DNA of 64,000 nucleotides from Gammaproteobacteria bacterium (lineage in GTDB: Bacteria > Pseudomonadota > Gammaproteobacteria > UBA1113), in assembly GCA_021773295.1 (NCBI GenBank), contig JAJFKI010000095.1:21642-85641 (forward strand). The letters run 5' to 3'. The translations under genes and the position numbers were made by a program. Position 1 is the first letter of the stretch. Every line of letters begins with the position of its first letter. Of this stretch, positions 17,973-26,555 are shown piece after piece. The notes below the pieces were generated by a model. That model made no database searches, was not told the DNA's origin, and saw nothing but the letters and a program-made list of their open reading frames with translations.

Positions 17973-19205
17973 ATGAGTAACTGTCTTGTCTGTGACCACC
18001 CCATTGATTCTTTCCTCTCCTTTGGCAATATGCCCATTGCGAACCATTTGCCGATGCCTAAACATTTTCGCAATGAATTTCGTGCCGAATTAGCCGTGGG
18101 ATTTTGCCCTGGGTGTTATATGGTGCAATTGACGAATTTGGTAGAACAAGAACATTTATATAATGATGAATATGCTTTTTTCTCGGGCAGTTCAAAAGGC
18201 ATGTCAAAACACTTCCAAGAATTTGCTGAATTTATTATGCAACATTATTTGCCAACAGATGACAGCTTCGTGGTGGAAGTGGGTAGTAATGATGGTATTT
18301 TATTGCAGCACATGGCTAAGCGAAACATCAAGCATTTAGGCATAGAGCCTTCGGCAAATGTTGCTAACATTGCAACGAAGCGTGGTGTAGAATCCTTAGT
18401 CGAGTTTTTTAATGTTACTACTGCAGAAAAAGTGAAGCAAACTCATGGCCAAGCCGATGCGATTCTTGGGGCCAATGTGATTTGCCATATTCCGGATATT
18501 CATTCTGTAGCCAAAAGTGTCAAAGCGTTACTAAAACCAAATGGTGTTTTTGTCTTTGAAGCACCCTATATCGCTAATACCATTCGTAAAACAGCCTTCG
18601 ATCAAATTTATGATGAGCATGCGTTTTTCTTTGGAGTGCATTCCGTCGTGAATTGTTTTTCCCGCCACGGTTTAGAGTTAGTGGACGTAATGGAGCGTAA
18701 TGTTCACGGTGGGTCAATGCGCTATGTACTGGCACACAAGGGTGCACATGAAGTAACATCGAAAGTAAAACAATTGCTCGTGTTAGAAGATCATTTAGGA
18801 TTACTAAAAATTGAAACCTACCAAGACTTTGCAAAGTCGGCAGAAAAATCTCGCGATCAATTAAAACAATTGATCACGGGTTTAAGAGAACAAGGTAAAA
18901 AAATTGTGGGTTATGCAGCAACGGCGAAAAGCGCAACAGTCATTAATTATTGCGGTTTAACACCGGAACACATTAAATATATTTCTGACACAACACCTGC
19001 AAAACAAGGACGCTACAGCCCCGGAGCACACATCCCCATTAAACCTTATGAAATTTTCAAACAGGATAAACCAGATTACGCCATTTTATTTGCTTGGAAT
19101 CATGCCGACGAAATCATGGCGAAAGAGAAAAACTTTATCAAGCGCGGCGGTAAATGGATCGTCTTCGTACCTGAAGTTGCAATTGTTGAAAACGTCAAAC
19201 AGTGA
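17973..19205 (+). CDS. SAM-dependent C-methyltransferase with N-terminal zinc-binding domain
   Basis: From ATG 17973 (AAGGTG five bases upstream; an ATG at 17928 overlaps the previous gene and is less likely) the protein has 410 residues. It has the three-part architecture of sugar C-methyltransferases such as TylCIII/NovU. An N-terminal zinc site is formed by CLVC and FCPGC, the SAM-binding core is VVEVGSNDGILLQHM with LGIEPSAN, and the C-terminal domain carries GYAATAKSATVINYCGL and ISDTTPAKQGRYSPG. These enzymes add a methyl group to carbon 3 of keto-deoxysugars in surface polysaccharides or secondary metabolites. No other sugar-nucleotide gene is nearby, so the product is unknown. Confidence 0.88.
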   Translation: MSNCLVCDHPIDSFLSFGNMPIANHLPMPKHFRNEFRAELAVGFCPGCYMVQLTNLVEQEHLYNDEYAFFSGSSKGMSKHFQEFAEFIMQHYLPTDDSFVVEVGSNDGILLQHMAKRNIKHLGIEPSANVANIATKRGVESLVEFFNVTTAEKVKQTHGQADAILGANVICHIPDIHSVAKSVKALLKPNGVFVFEAPYIANTIRKTAFDQIYDEHAFFFGVHSVVNCFSRHGLELVDVMERNVHGGSMRYVLAHKGAHEVTSKVKQLLVLEDHLGLLKIETYQDFAKSAEKSRDQLKQLITGLREQGKKIVGYAATAKSATVINYCGLTPEHIKYISDTTPAKQGRYSPGAHIPIKPYEIFKQDKPDYAILFAWNHADEIMAKEKNFIKRGGKWIVFVPEVAIVENVKQ

Positions 19206-19289
19206 GGGAAAAATCATAGAATTTTGTTCCATCGGGACTCTCAATGGGCGTAAAATAATTGGACAATACCGAGCGCCATTAACGCATAA

Positions 19290-19317
19290 TTGCATTAAGC
19301 TATAAATAAAATATAAT
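19290..19317 (+). promoter_or_regulatory. Putative promoter of the vgrG gene
   Basis: TTGCAT at 19290-19295 and TATAAT at 19312-19317, 16 bases apart, point to the ATG at 19350, which has AGGA upstream. This indicates that vgrG is transcribed on its own. Confidence 0.45.
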
Positions 19318-19349
19318 TGTGATATTTATCATGCTTAGGAAATGTCATT

Positions 19350-21314
19350 ATGAAGTTACGACTTGCCGAGAATCACTTATTTGACGTCATATTGCTGCAA
19401 ACTCAGCGTCCACTACAATTTTCCCAAGATTATTCCCTTGAGCTTGTGATTGCTAATCCTCAACAAGTAGCATTGGATGAGTATTTAAATCACGCCGTAC
19501 ACGTTGATTATGAGGATGGCATGTTCCATGGCGTAATAACGGGCTGGCAGCATCAGCGGGGTGTGGTAGCACAGCCGATTGAGCATGTTGAAGTTTCAAG
19601 TCCATTAGCGCTGTTAAGACAACAGAAACGAGAGCGTGTTTATCCAAAATGTAATTTGCAACGGTTAGTGACACAAGTATTAGCAACGGCCGGGGTTGAG
19701 GTACGGCTTGATTGGCATTGTCAGGCTTCATTTGAGCCAGAGTATTTTATTCAATATCAGCAAACGGATTTTGAATTTTTACAGGCGTGTTTATCATTGC
19801 GTGGGATTTATTGGTATATCGATCATCAAGCACCGAGTTTAATCGTCACAGATACTTGGCTAGAACAGCAGCGACATTACTTAGCTTATCGGCGGCAACA
19901 CTATTTATTAGCAGATAAAAATACAGTAACGAATGTTGTAAAACAGCAGCAATTATTAGCGGAGAACGTGATGGTTGCTGATAGCAATTGGCTCCAGCCG
20001 GAGAAAACATTCACCGCAAAAGAGAAAAACAAAACTGACACAATCGGTTTTGGCATACAATACTGTTTTGCTGAGTTAGATTTATCGCAACATGCGGCTT
20101 CAGACATGGCTAGAATAAGGCAACAGAGTTTAGACTATCGACGAGAAATCATTAGCGCGACTACACAAAATTTATCGATACAATTAGGTGATCTAGTTGT
20201 TATTGAACAGCATCCATTTTCAGCATTTAATCAATCCTATCAAGTCATATCAATTAACCTGACCATTAATAATGAGCATGGACAGTATTACTCACCAAAA
20301 AGGAATGCTACCACGGGAGGTGAATTACAGTTAATTCCAACGACTTGTCAATATCGTCCTCCCATAGAACAGCCTCCACAGGTTCAATTTGTAGCAGCAA
20401 CGATTATTGGTCATGAAGATGGGACACCTTGGTTAGATGAAAATGGTCGTTACCACATACACTATGATTTTGATCAATCTCAAGCAAAAACTATGATTGC
20501 AGACGTCCCTATCAACCAAGCCTATACCGGGCCTGATAGTGGTATTCACCTCCCCTTAGCAGCAAATACTAAGGTCGTTATCGGCGCCATCAATGGGCAG
20601 TTAACAAGGCCCGTCATCATCGGCGTCTTACCAAACAAGTTAGCGCCAGGCCCAGTTACAAACGATAATGCGAGTCAAAGTCTCATTAAGCCACACGCTA
20701 AGCAACAATTGCTCTTTGATGACAAACCACAACAGCAACAATTAAAAATAGAAAATGTTAATTTGGATCAAAGTATTATAATGAATAACACTAAAGGTAA
20801 AGCGCGCTTTACTATCGATGCAAAACAAGGCGGCATGCAGAATAAGATAAAACATAATATCCAACATATTGTCACAGGCAATCTAACATCAAAGATACAA
20901 ACAGATCAACAAATAAGTGTAAAGGGAGATACTCAAATCACCGTAGAAAAAAACAATTTAAGTATAAAAACACAACAACAATTAAACGTAGAAACACACA
21001 AAGAATTAACAATGAGATCGCAAAATGGAAATATCAATCTAAAAAGCGACACAACAAAACTCAACTTAAATAATAATATACATATCTACAGTGATAACGG
21101 CACACTAACACTCTCTATAAACAATGGAAAATTAAACCTTAAAACCAAGGAGCTAACCACACAAGCAAAAAAAGGAAACATCACGTTAAAAACCCCAAAA
21201 GCCACCCTAACCCTCACTAAAAAAGGAACGGTCACCATCAACGCTCACACCCTAACCATTAAAGCCAAAAAATTTTCAACCAACGCCCAACAACTTCAGC
21301 ATGGGACAACATAA
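19350..21314 (+). CDS. VgrG/Rhs-type contractile injection spike protein (orphan)
   Basis: The 654-residue protein follows the VgrG layout. A phage gpD-like region (FEFLQACLSLRGIYWYIDH near residue 140) comes first, then a gp5 OB-fold part (ATIIGHEDGTPWLDENGRYHIHYDFDQS near residues 350-377, key residues G-x-D-x-x-D-x-x-R), the NQAYTGPDSGIHLPL motif, and a long repetitive beta-helical tail of about 190 residues. In the tail, short T/L/K/N strands repeat (for example LTLTKKGTVTINAHTLTIK). VgrG trimers tip type VI or related injection machines. No hcp, tss or sheath gene is present here, so it is an orphan. From about 20690 the coding strand becomes very A-rich and T-poor, unlike the first 1.3 kb, which suggests a tail with separate history or strong compositional bias. 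Confidence 0.82.
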   Translation: MKLRLAENHLFDVILLQTQRPLQFSQDYSLELVIANPQQVALDEYLNHAVHVDYEDGMFHGVITGWQHQRGVVAQPIEHVEVSSPLALLRQQKRERVYPKCNLQRLVTQVLATAGVEVRLDWHCQASFEPEYFIQYQQTDFEFLQACLSLRGIYWYIDHQAPSLIVTDTWLEQQRHYLAYRRQHYLLADKNTVTNVVKQQQLLAENVMVADSNWLQPEKTFTAKEKNKTDTIGFGIQYCFAELDLSQHAASDMARIRQQSLDYRREIISATTQNLSIQLGDLVVIEQHPFSAFNQSYQVISINLTINNEHGQYYSPKRNATTGGELQLIPTTCQYRPPIEQPPQVQFVAATIIGHEDGTPWLDENGRYHIHYDFDQSQAKTMIADVPINQAYTGPDSGIHLPLAANTKVVIGAINGQLTRPVIIGVLPNKLAPGPVTNDNASQSLIKPHAKQQLLFDDKPQQQQLKIENVNLDQSIIMNNTKGKARFTIDAKQGGMQNKIKHNIQHIVTGNLTSKIQTDQQISVKGDTQITVEKNNLSIKTQQQLNVETHKELTMRSQNGNINLKSDTTKLNLNNNIHIYSDNGTLTLSINNGKLNLKTKELTTQAKKGNITLKTPKATLTLTKKGTVTINAHTLTIKAKKFSTNAQQLQHGTT

Positions 21315-21329
21315 AGTTATTCAACAGAA

Positions 21330-23132
21330 TTATCGCTGTTGAACCAACACTCTCAAATGTTCAGCAAACTTCTTAGGCGATATTTCCCCAACAATTCTGT
21401 AGGGTTTGATTTCCTTGCCGTCTTTATCAAAAAATAAAATTGCCGGTGGTGCGATGACGCCGCTTTTTTTCATCAATACTTTATCCATTTTATCATTTGC
21501 GGTGACGTCTGCTTGTAGTATGAAAAAATGCTGCAACAATAGTTTTTGGACCTTAGGATCAACAAAGGTGGTTGCGTCCATTTCCTTACAGGCAATGCAC
21601 CACTCAGCGTAAAAGTCTAGCATTGTTAATTTATTTTCGTTATTTGCAAGGTTTAATTCATGTTGTAAATCGGCCGGTGTTTTAATGCGAGTAAATAATT
21701 TGTGAGTAGGCACAATGCCATTGGCTTCTAGTGTGCGTAAGTCTTCTAATGGTCTAAAGGGATTGCTATTACCCATAGCAGCGCCAATCATCAGCATAAT
21801 GCCATACACTAAAAAAATCAGGCTTAATCCCCGCCATAATAAAGCCCAACCGCGGTTACTATATTTTTTGCCATTAAATAAACCCATATAGACGGCACAA
21901 ACGATCAAAAGCCCCGCCCATAACACCATGGTTACTGTACCGGGGAGGATGCGCGCTAACATCCAAATGGCGACGGCAAGTAATAACACGCCAAAAAATA
22001 TTTTCACCACATCCATCCATGTGCCAGCTGTCGGCAGGAATTTCCCGCCAAAGGTGCCAATAATAAGTAGTGGAACACCCATACCCAGTGCCATGATAAA
22101 CAACGCGCTTGCGCCAAGTGCGGCATTACCCGTGTTACCAATATAAATTAAAGCACCAATCAATGGCGCTGTGACGCACGGTGAAAGTATCAGCGTTGAT
22201 AAGATTCCCATGATGACAACACCCCAGTATGAACCCTGTTTTTGGTGATTGGATAATGTCGTAATCCGTTGTTCAAATCGTGCAGGTAGTTTTATTTCAT
22301 ACAAACCAAATAACGACAATGCTAATACTACGAACACTAAACTAAACACGGTGATGACCCAAGGATTTTGCATTGCTGCTTGTACACTACTACCTGCAAG
22401 TCCTGTTATGACGCCAATAATGGCATAAGTGATGGCCATCCCTAACACATAAGTGAGAGATAAGAAAAATCCTTTTAAAGCGGTCATCTTTTCCCCGTGA
22501 CCAATAATGATTCCAGATAAAATAGGAATCATCGGCAAAACACAAGGCGTTAAAGACAATAATAAGCCAAATCCAAAGAAACTAATGGCAATCAGCCACC
22601 AATCGTGCTCAGCTAATAGTTGACTGATTTTATCTTGTGACGAAATCAGTGTATCAGTGGCAGCATCTGGAAGCTCAGCATCTATACCTTGAATGGTTTT
22701 ACCAACATCATTTTTTAAATGTAAAGTGACTTGCTTAGTCATTGGAGGGTAGCAAAAATTATCAAAAGAACAACCTTGAAAGCAAGCGAGTAACTCCAGT
22801 GTGTTAGCATGGGCACGCTGCAAAGGTAAATTAATACGAAGATTGCCATTATACACTTGATACTGCCCCAAAACTCGATCGCTTTTATCAATCCCGACAG
22901 GTTTTACGATGGGCCCTAAACTTACGCCATTGGATCCAAGTACTTTAAAACTTATACGATCTTTATAAAGATAATAACCCGGCGTAATTTGCCAGTGAGC
23001 CACAATGGTATTGGGACTTTTCAACTCAGCCGAAAATTGAAACGCTTTGTCAGCAGGGATGGGGATAGTATTGGCATTGGCGCTGCTCAGCAAGCTACTG
23101 AGCAATAAGAGAATGACGAATACTTTTTTCAT
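21330..23132 (-). CDS. dsbD: Thiol:disulfide interchange protein DsbD
   Basis: From ATG 23132 (a GTG nine bases earlier is possible) the protein has 600 residues. It has a signal peptide ending in SANA, then the periplasmic alpha domain with Cys residues in LACFQGCSFDNFCYPP. The membrane domain carries the redox cysteines in LTPCVLPMIPIL and LSPCVTAPLIG with about eight membrane helices. A C-terminal thioredoxin-like domain has the active site YAEWCIACKEM. DsbD moves electrons from cytoplasmic thioredoxin to periplasmic DsbC, DsbG and CcmG. A short inverted repeat (TTCAACAG/CTGTTGAA, 21320-21343) at the 3' end may terminate this gene and the convergent vgrG. Confidence 0.96.
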   Translation of the reverse strand: MKKVFVILLLLSSLLSSANANTIPIPADKAFQFSAELKSPNTIVAHWQITPGYYLYKDRISFKVLGSNGVSLGPIVKPVGIDKSDRVLGQYQVYNGNLRINLPLQRAHANTLELLACFQGCSFDNFCYPPMTKQVTLHLKNDVGKTIQGIDAELPDAATDTLISSQDKISQLLAEHDWWLIAISFFGFGLLLSLTPCVLPMIPILSGIIIGHGEKMTALKGFFLSLTYVLGMAITYAIIGVITGLAGSSVQAAMQNPWVITVFSLVFVVLALSLFGLYEIKLPARFEQRITTLSNHQKQGSYWGVVIMGILSTLILSPCVTAPLIGALIYIGNTGNAALGASALFIMALGMGVPLLIIGTFGGKFLPTAGTWMDVVKIFFGVLLLAVAIWMLARILPGTVTMVLWAGLLIVCAVYMGLFNGKKYSNRGWALLWRGLSLIFLVYGIMLMIGAAMGNSNPFRPLEDLRTLEANGIVPTHKLFTRIKTPADLQHELNLANNENKLTMLDFYAEWCIACKEMDATTFVDPKVQKLLLQHFFILQADVTANDKMDKVLMKKSGVIAPPAILFFDKDGKEIKPYRIVGEISPKKFAEHLRVLVQQR

Positions 23133-23164
23133 AGCGATCACCGACCTCGTACTTGGTTAATATA

Positions 23165-23194
23165 TTGGCAATCCCAAAGGTTTTAGGATATAAT
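23165..23194 (+). promoter_or_regulatory. Putative promoter of fxsA
   Basis: TTGGCA at 23165-23170 and TATAAT at 23189-23194 are separated by 18 bases, about 35 bases before the fxsA ATG. Confidence 0.5.
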
Positions 23195-23228
23195 TGTCGT
23201 CCAAATTAATATAGGTGTTAAAATTAAC

Positions 23229-23708
23229 ATGTTTCAAGCAGCAAGACCCGTAAAATTGCCAAAAATGATGAAATATATCGCCATTCTCGTGCTTATTTTG
23301 GAAGTCGTGTTATTCATTGTGGCGGTCAGACTTCTAGGTGTATTAGCCACGATAGGCTTAATTCTCCTCACCACCTTTTTTGGTCTATGGATCTTAAAAC
23401 AGCAAGGCATGTCCAATTTAATGCGCCAGCGCAATGTCCAGCAAAACATGAACCCCATGGATATCATCACGATGTCTGTTGGTATGATGGCGGGTACGTT
23501 ACTTTTATGCCCAGGCTTTATTACGGATATCATAGGGCTATTGTTACTAATCCCATCCGTCAAACAAAAAGTCGCCGATTATTACGTCCGCAAAAGCATG
23601 AAAGGCTTCAACGCAGCAGGTCAAAGCCAATCATACCGGCAGCAAAAAAGTAGTAATGACTCGAAAATCATTGAAGGTGAATACTGGAAAGAAGACGATG
23701 ATAAATAA
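23229..23708 (+). CDS. fxsA: FxsA family membrane protein
   Basis: The 159-residue product has the FxsA arrangement: a first membrane helix (YIAILVLILEVVLFIVAV), a second (LLGVLATIGLILLTTFFGLWIL), an amphipathic part with MNPMDIITMSVGMMAGTLLL, then LCPGFITDIIGLLLLIPSVKQ and a polar cytoplasmic tail. FxsA was named for suppressing F-exclusion of phage T7; its physiological role is unclear. In E. coli the gene lies near dsbD and groES-groEL, and the same genes surround it here, separated from groES by an inserted block. A palindromic element follows it. Confidence 0.9.
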   Translation: MFQAARPVKLPKMMKYIAILVLILEVVLFIVAVRLLGVLATIGLILLTTFFGLWILKQQGMSNLMRQRNVQQNMNPMDIITMSVGMMAGTLLLCPGFITDIIGLLLLIPSVKQKVADYYVRKSMKGFNAAGQSQSYRQQKSSNDSKIIEGEYWKEDDDK

Positions 23709-23790
23709 TCACCTACTACTACATACACAAATAATCTCGTAGATGAATACACCATTATTAAAACTATAAGAAGAAAGAACCAATCTTGCC

Positions 23791-23907
23791 ATCATGTTGT
23801 CCCGGCAGAGGGGCTTTGTAAACCTTAAGCGACAGGACGTCGCTTCAGAGCCCCCAGGGATGGGTTTACGGCGTGTTTACAAAGCCCTTCTGCCGGGACA
23901 ACATGAT
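23791..23907. repeat. Palindromic element A (conserved core, 33-bp arms)
   Basis: Arms 23791-23823 and 23875-23907 are reverse complements with one mismatch. The 51-base core between them is nearly identical to the core of element B at 59417-59468 and contains its own hairpin AAGCGACaggacGTCGCTT. Only the innermost eight bases of the arms (TTGTAAAC) are shared with element B. It lies between convergent genes and could act as a bidirectional terminator. Confidence 0.85.
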
Positions 23908-23924
23908 TGTCCTAATTAACGAGA

Positions 23925-25199
23925 TTATTTATACACCTTCGCAATGGCAAAACCAAAGACATACTGTCGCATCGATAGTCTAATGAACTGATTAGGATCG
24001 AATTGGTTACGGCCTTCTGTAGAATGAATAGGTACATACTGCCCAAAGCCACTGAATTCCCAATTTTGATCATGACCGAAGATACGCGTAAAGCCTGCAC
24101 TCATATGCGTTTCCACCACACCAGGAGCCAAGATATTAAAGATGGTTTGAGAGGATGGAATCGGTTGATGACCATGGCTTAAACCTAAACGCCAGGTCAT
24201 GAGATCACTGCTCTTATACTGGACGCCAATTTTATAAACCCACATGCTTTGCCAACCAAAACCGGCGCCATTCTTATTACCTAAACACACGCTCATTAAG
24301 TTACAATTATTTTTTCTGTGGATACTTTTAATGGCATCAAAATCGATATAATCAGCCTGCAAGGTGGTGGTTACAGCATCGGAAAGATGTAAGGCTAAAC
24401 CAACATTGCCAATAGGTTCAATATTAAAAAAGCCGTTATCAGCGAATAAGCCAGCATATTTATCAAATTTTTGCATATAGGACTCTGTTTGATAAGAGGC
24501 ACCGATATCAAGTTGTTTTGTGACTTTGGCAAGAAAGCCAAGCTTGAAGGCATAACCAAAGGAGTAATCTGAATCATTGCCGGTTAATTTCCTTGGCTTG
24601 GTTGAAACGCCTGCAAAATTACCAAGCCCTTTAGCGGCAAAGGATTGCCCGGCAATGATAAGGCTACCCCCTAACGTAAAGCGAGGGCTAAAATTCCAGG
24701 CTAAGGCAAAATTACCGAACATTTGCGCTAAATCGACGCCCGTGTTACCAGCACCATAAACACCCTGACCAAGGCCATTAGAGACTTTCGTTTTCGTATC
24801 ACTGTTCATACCGCCGAAACCATAAAGGGCAACACCATAAGCACCCTTACCCTCGGCAAAGTGGCGGTTAAAACCCAGACTAGGGATAAAAAAGTAATTA
24901 CGTCGACTGTGATGTGTGCCAGGCGCGACTGCGAAACCAAAACCACTTGGCCTAGTGGCTTGATACCAGCGACGTGGTGAAAAGGACGTAATACCAAAAT
25001 CAACACGATTGTCTAACCAACCGATACTGGCTGGATTTTCTGAGGTACTGATGGAATCTAGAGGTAAGGCGGTACTAGCACCTACGATACCTTGGTCCTT
25101 TACACTAAGACCCGCAGACACTTTACCATTGGTAGCAAACACAGCGATAGGCAAAGAGAAAAGTAGACAAAACAGCCCAAGCTTTATTTTATTATTCAT
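23925..25199 (-). CDS. OmpP1/FadL family outer membrane transport protein
   Basis: The 424-residue product has a signal peptide (KIKLGLFCLLFSLPIAVFA) followed by TNGKVSAGLSVKDQGIVGAST. That segment resembles the FadL N-terminal plug, although the canonical NPA motif appears as SENPASIGW. The rest alternates polar and hydrophobic residues as expected for a beta barrel and ends with a C-terminal aromatic-containing strand (YVFGFAIAKVYK). FadL-type proteins let hydrophobic molecules such as fatty acids or aromatics cross the outer membrane. The gene lies alone on the minus strand in the block between fxsA and groES. Its substrate, and any link to the sulfur-carrier genes next to it, are unknown. 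Confidence 0.82.
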   Translation of the reverse strand: MNNKIKLGLFCLLFSLPIAVFATNGKVSAGLSVKDQGIVGASTALPLDSISTSENPASIGWLDNRVDFGITSFSPRRWYQATRPSGFGFAVAPGTHHSRRNYFFIPSLGFNRHFAEGKGAYGVALYGFGGMNSDTKTKVSNGLGQGVYGAGNTGVDLAQMFGNFALAWNFSPRFTLGGSLIIAGQSFAAKGLGNFAGVSTKPRKLTGNDSDYSFGYAFKLGFLAKVTKQLDIGASYQTESYMQKFDKYAGLFADNGFFNIEPIGNVGLALHLSDAVTTTLQADYIDFDAIKSIHRKNNCNLMSVCLGNKNGAGFGWQSMWVYKIGVQYKSSDLMTWRLGLSHGHQPIPSSQTIFNILAPGVVETHMSAGFTRIFGHDQNWEFSGFGQYVPIHSTEGRNQFDPNQFIRLSMRQYVFGFAIAKVYK

Positions 25200-25280
25200 A
25201 ATTGGATATCCATATTAAAGTTTCCTTAAACAATCAATATATTACCTAAAGATTTTCCCCGACTCAATGGCAGCATGAGA

Positions 25281-25300
25281 TATATTTGCTATACCTTTAA
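25281..25300 (+). promoter_or_regulatory. Extended -10 promoter of first tusA-dsrE module
   Basis: TATATTTGCTATACC (25281-25295) contains an extended -10 of the TGnTATAcc type. The same sequence recurs upstream of the second module at 28651, so the promoter was duplicated together with the genes. Confidence 0.5.
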
Positions 25301-25331
25301 TATGGATAATTATTAAACAAGAGATTAAAAG

Positions 25332-25559
25332 GTGGCTCAAAGATATGTTGATTGCAAGGGCCTTAACTGCCCGATGCCAATTGTGGAAATTGGGCGGGTG
25401 TTCCGCAAATTAGAGGTTGGAGAACAACTACAGGTAGAGGCAGATGATCCAGCTTTCAGAGCTGATGTTGAGGCTTGGGCGAGAAGAACAAAACAAAAAA
25501 TTGTAAGTATTGAGGAAGATGGAACCATCATCGCCACTATTGAAAAAGTTTCAGAGTAA
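25332..25559 (+). CDS. TusA family sulfur carrier protein (module 1)
   Basis: The 75-residue protein begins at GTG 25332 and has the TusA signature VDCKGLNCPMPIVEIGR, with the persulfide-carrying Cys in NCPMP, and the second half EADDPAFRADVEAW found in the family. TusA proteins receive sulfane sulfur from desulfurases or rhodaneses and pass it to DsrE-type proteins for tRNA thiolation, cofactor synthesis or sulfur oxidation. It is followed by a DsrE2-type and a DsrE-type gene. The same trio is repeated from 28702, and the two TusA copies are about two-thirds identical by eye. Confidence 0.92.
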   Translation: MAQRYVDCKGLNCPMPIVEIGRVFRKLEVGEQLQVEADDPAFRADVEAWARRTKQKIVSIEEDGTIIATIEKVSE

Positions 25560-25585
25560 TGTAATAAAAAATATGAGGCAAACCA

Positions 25586-26137
25586 ATGAATACAGAAAAT
25601 TTAGAATCCTTGCAAGCGAAAGTAAATGCTTTAGAGAAAAAAATGCAAGCTATGGAAAAAAAGCAAGAGCCGAATAGTTTATTTATCCTGATCACAACCA
25701 ATGATTACGATAAAATCATGTCAGCATTACTCTTAGCCGTTGGTGCCGCATCCATGGGAATGAAGACAACCATGTATTTTACTTTTTGGGGCATTAACGC
25801 ACTCAAAAAGAAAAATATTTACGCGGGAAAAGATTTCATGCAAAAAGCCATGACAATGATGATGCCAAAAAGATTGGAAAGAAATTCATTGTCTAAGTAT
25901 GACATGCTAGGCATGGGTAAAATAGGCATGAAATATTTGATGAAGAAAAAAAATATTGCAACGGTCGAAGAATTAATGAAAACAGCATTAGATATGGATG
26001 TCAAAATTATTGCTTGTGAAATGACAATGAACTTGATGGGTATCACGCGTGAAGAATTAAATGAGAAATTACATTTTGCTGGCGTGAGTGAATGCTTAGA
26101 TCATAGCTTCGAGTCTAGTGTAAGCTTTTTTATATAA
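25586..26137 (+). CDS. DsrE/DsrF/DrsH-like (DsrE2) family protein (module 1)
   Basis: The 183-residue product has a short N-terminal coiled coil (LQAKVNALEKKMQAMEKK) and then the DsrE2-type core. This shows FILITTNDYDKIMSALLLAV, the membrane-like segment GAASMGMKTTMYFTFWGI, and the conserved cysteine in IIACEMTMNLMGI. DsrE2 proteins are sulfur-trafficking partners of TusA in sulfur-metabolising bacteria and are often membrane-associated. It lies 26 bases after tusA and 13 bases before the small DsrE gene. The paralogue at 28949 has the same length and keeps the cysteine. Confidence 0.88.
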   Translation: MNTENLESLQAKVNALEKKMQAMEKKQEPNSLFILITTNDYDKIMSALLLAVGAASMGMKTTMYFTFWGINALKKKNIYAGKDFMQKAMTMMMPKRLERNSLSKYDMLGMGKIGMKYLMKKKNIATVEELMKTALDMDVKIIACEMTMNLMGITREELNEKLHFAGVSECLDHSFESSVSFFI

Positions 26138-26150
26138 TAAGAGGTATGTT

Positions 26151-26540
26151 ATGGCAGAGGAAGAAGATTTTGATATACAGATAATAATAGCATCTGGATA
26201 TAAGAATTATGAAAAGGCAACCTTAGGTTTTGCTACAGCTTGTGCGTGTGCGACCTCTGGAGGAAAAGTTGTTGTGTTCTTATCAATGGAAGGTGCAGTA
26301 TTTGCAGCTGAAAGTGAAACTAAAGTTGCTTTAATCCCAAATTTTGAAACCATAGAGAGATATACCGATATTTTGCTCGAGGCAGGTGCCAAAATAGAAG
26401 TTTGCTCTACCTGTGCCGAGAATTTTGTGCCGACCTTCGAGATGGTTGGCTCACAAAAAAAGATCAAGAAAGGGCTGGAATTTGCTGGCTTATCAACAGC
26501 AGCAATTCGAGCTTTGAAAATAAAAACAATGGTTTTTTAG
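26151..26540 (+). CDS. DsrE family protein (module 1)
   Basis: The 129-residue protein has the small DsrE/TusD-type fold: QIIIASGYKNYEKATLGFATA at the start, VVVFLSMEGAVF in the centre, and a Cys pair in EVCSTCAENF, where a persulfide-carrying Cys is expected. It ends SAGLSTAAIRALKIKTMVF-like (residues about 112-129). It should accept sulfur from the TusA and DsrE2 proteins encoded just upstream. The cyclase gene starts 15 bases after its stop, so the cyclase is likely in the same transcript. The copy at 29515 retains the CxxC. Confidence 0.85.
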   Translation: MAEEEDFDIQIIIASGYKNYEKATLGFATACACATSGGKVVVFLSMEGAVFAAESETKVALIPNFETIERYTDILLEAGAKIEVCSTCAENFVPTFEMVGSQKKIKKGLEFAGLSTAAIRALKIKTMVF

Positions 26541-26555
26541 AGGTTGGGATAGTTT

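Noticed and set aside
19350..21314. Prophage tail gene cluster
   Set aside because: No capsid, tail sheath, integrase or lysis gene adjoins; only the VgrG-type gene is present.
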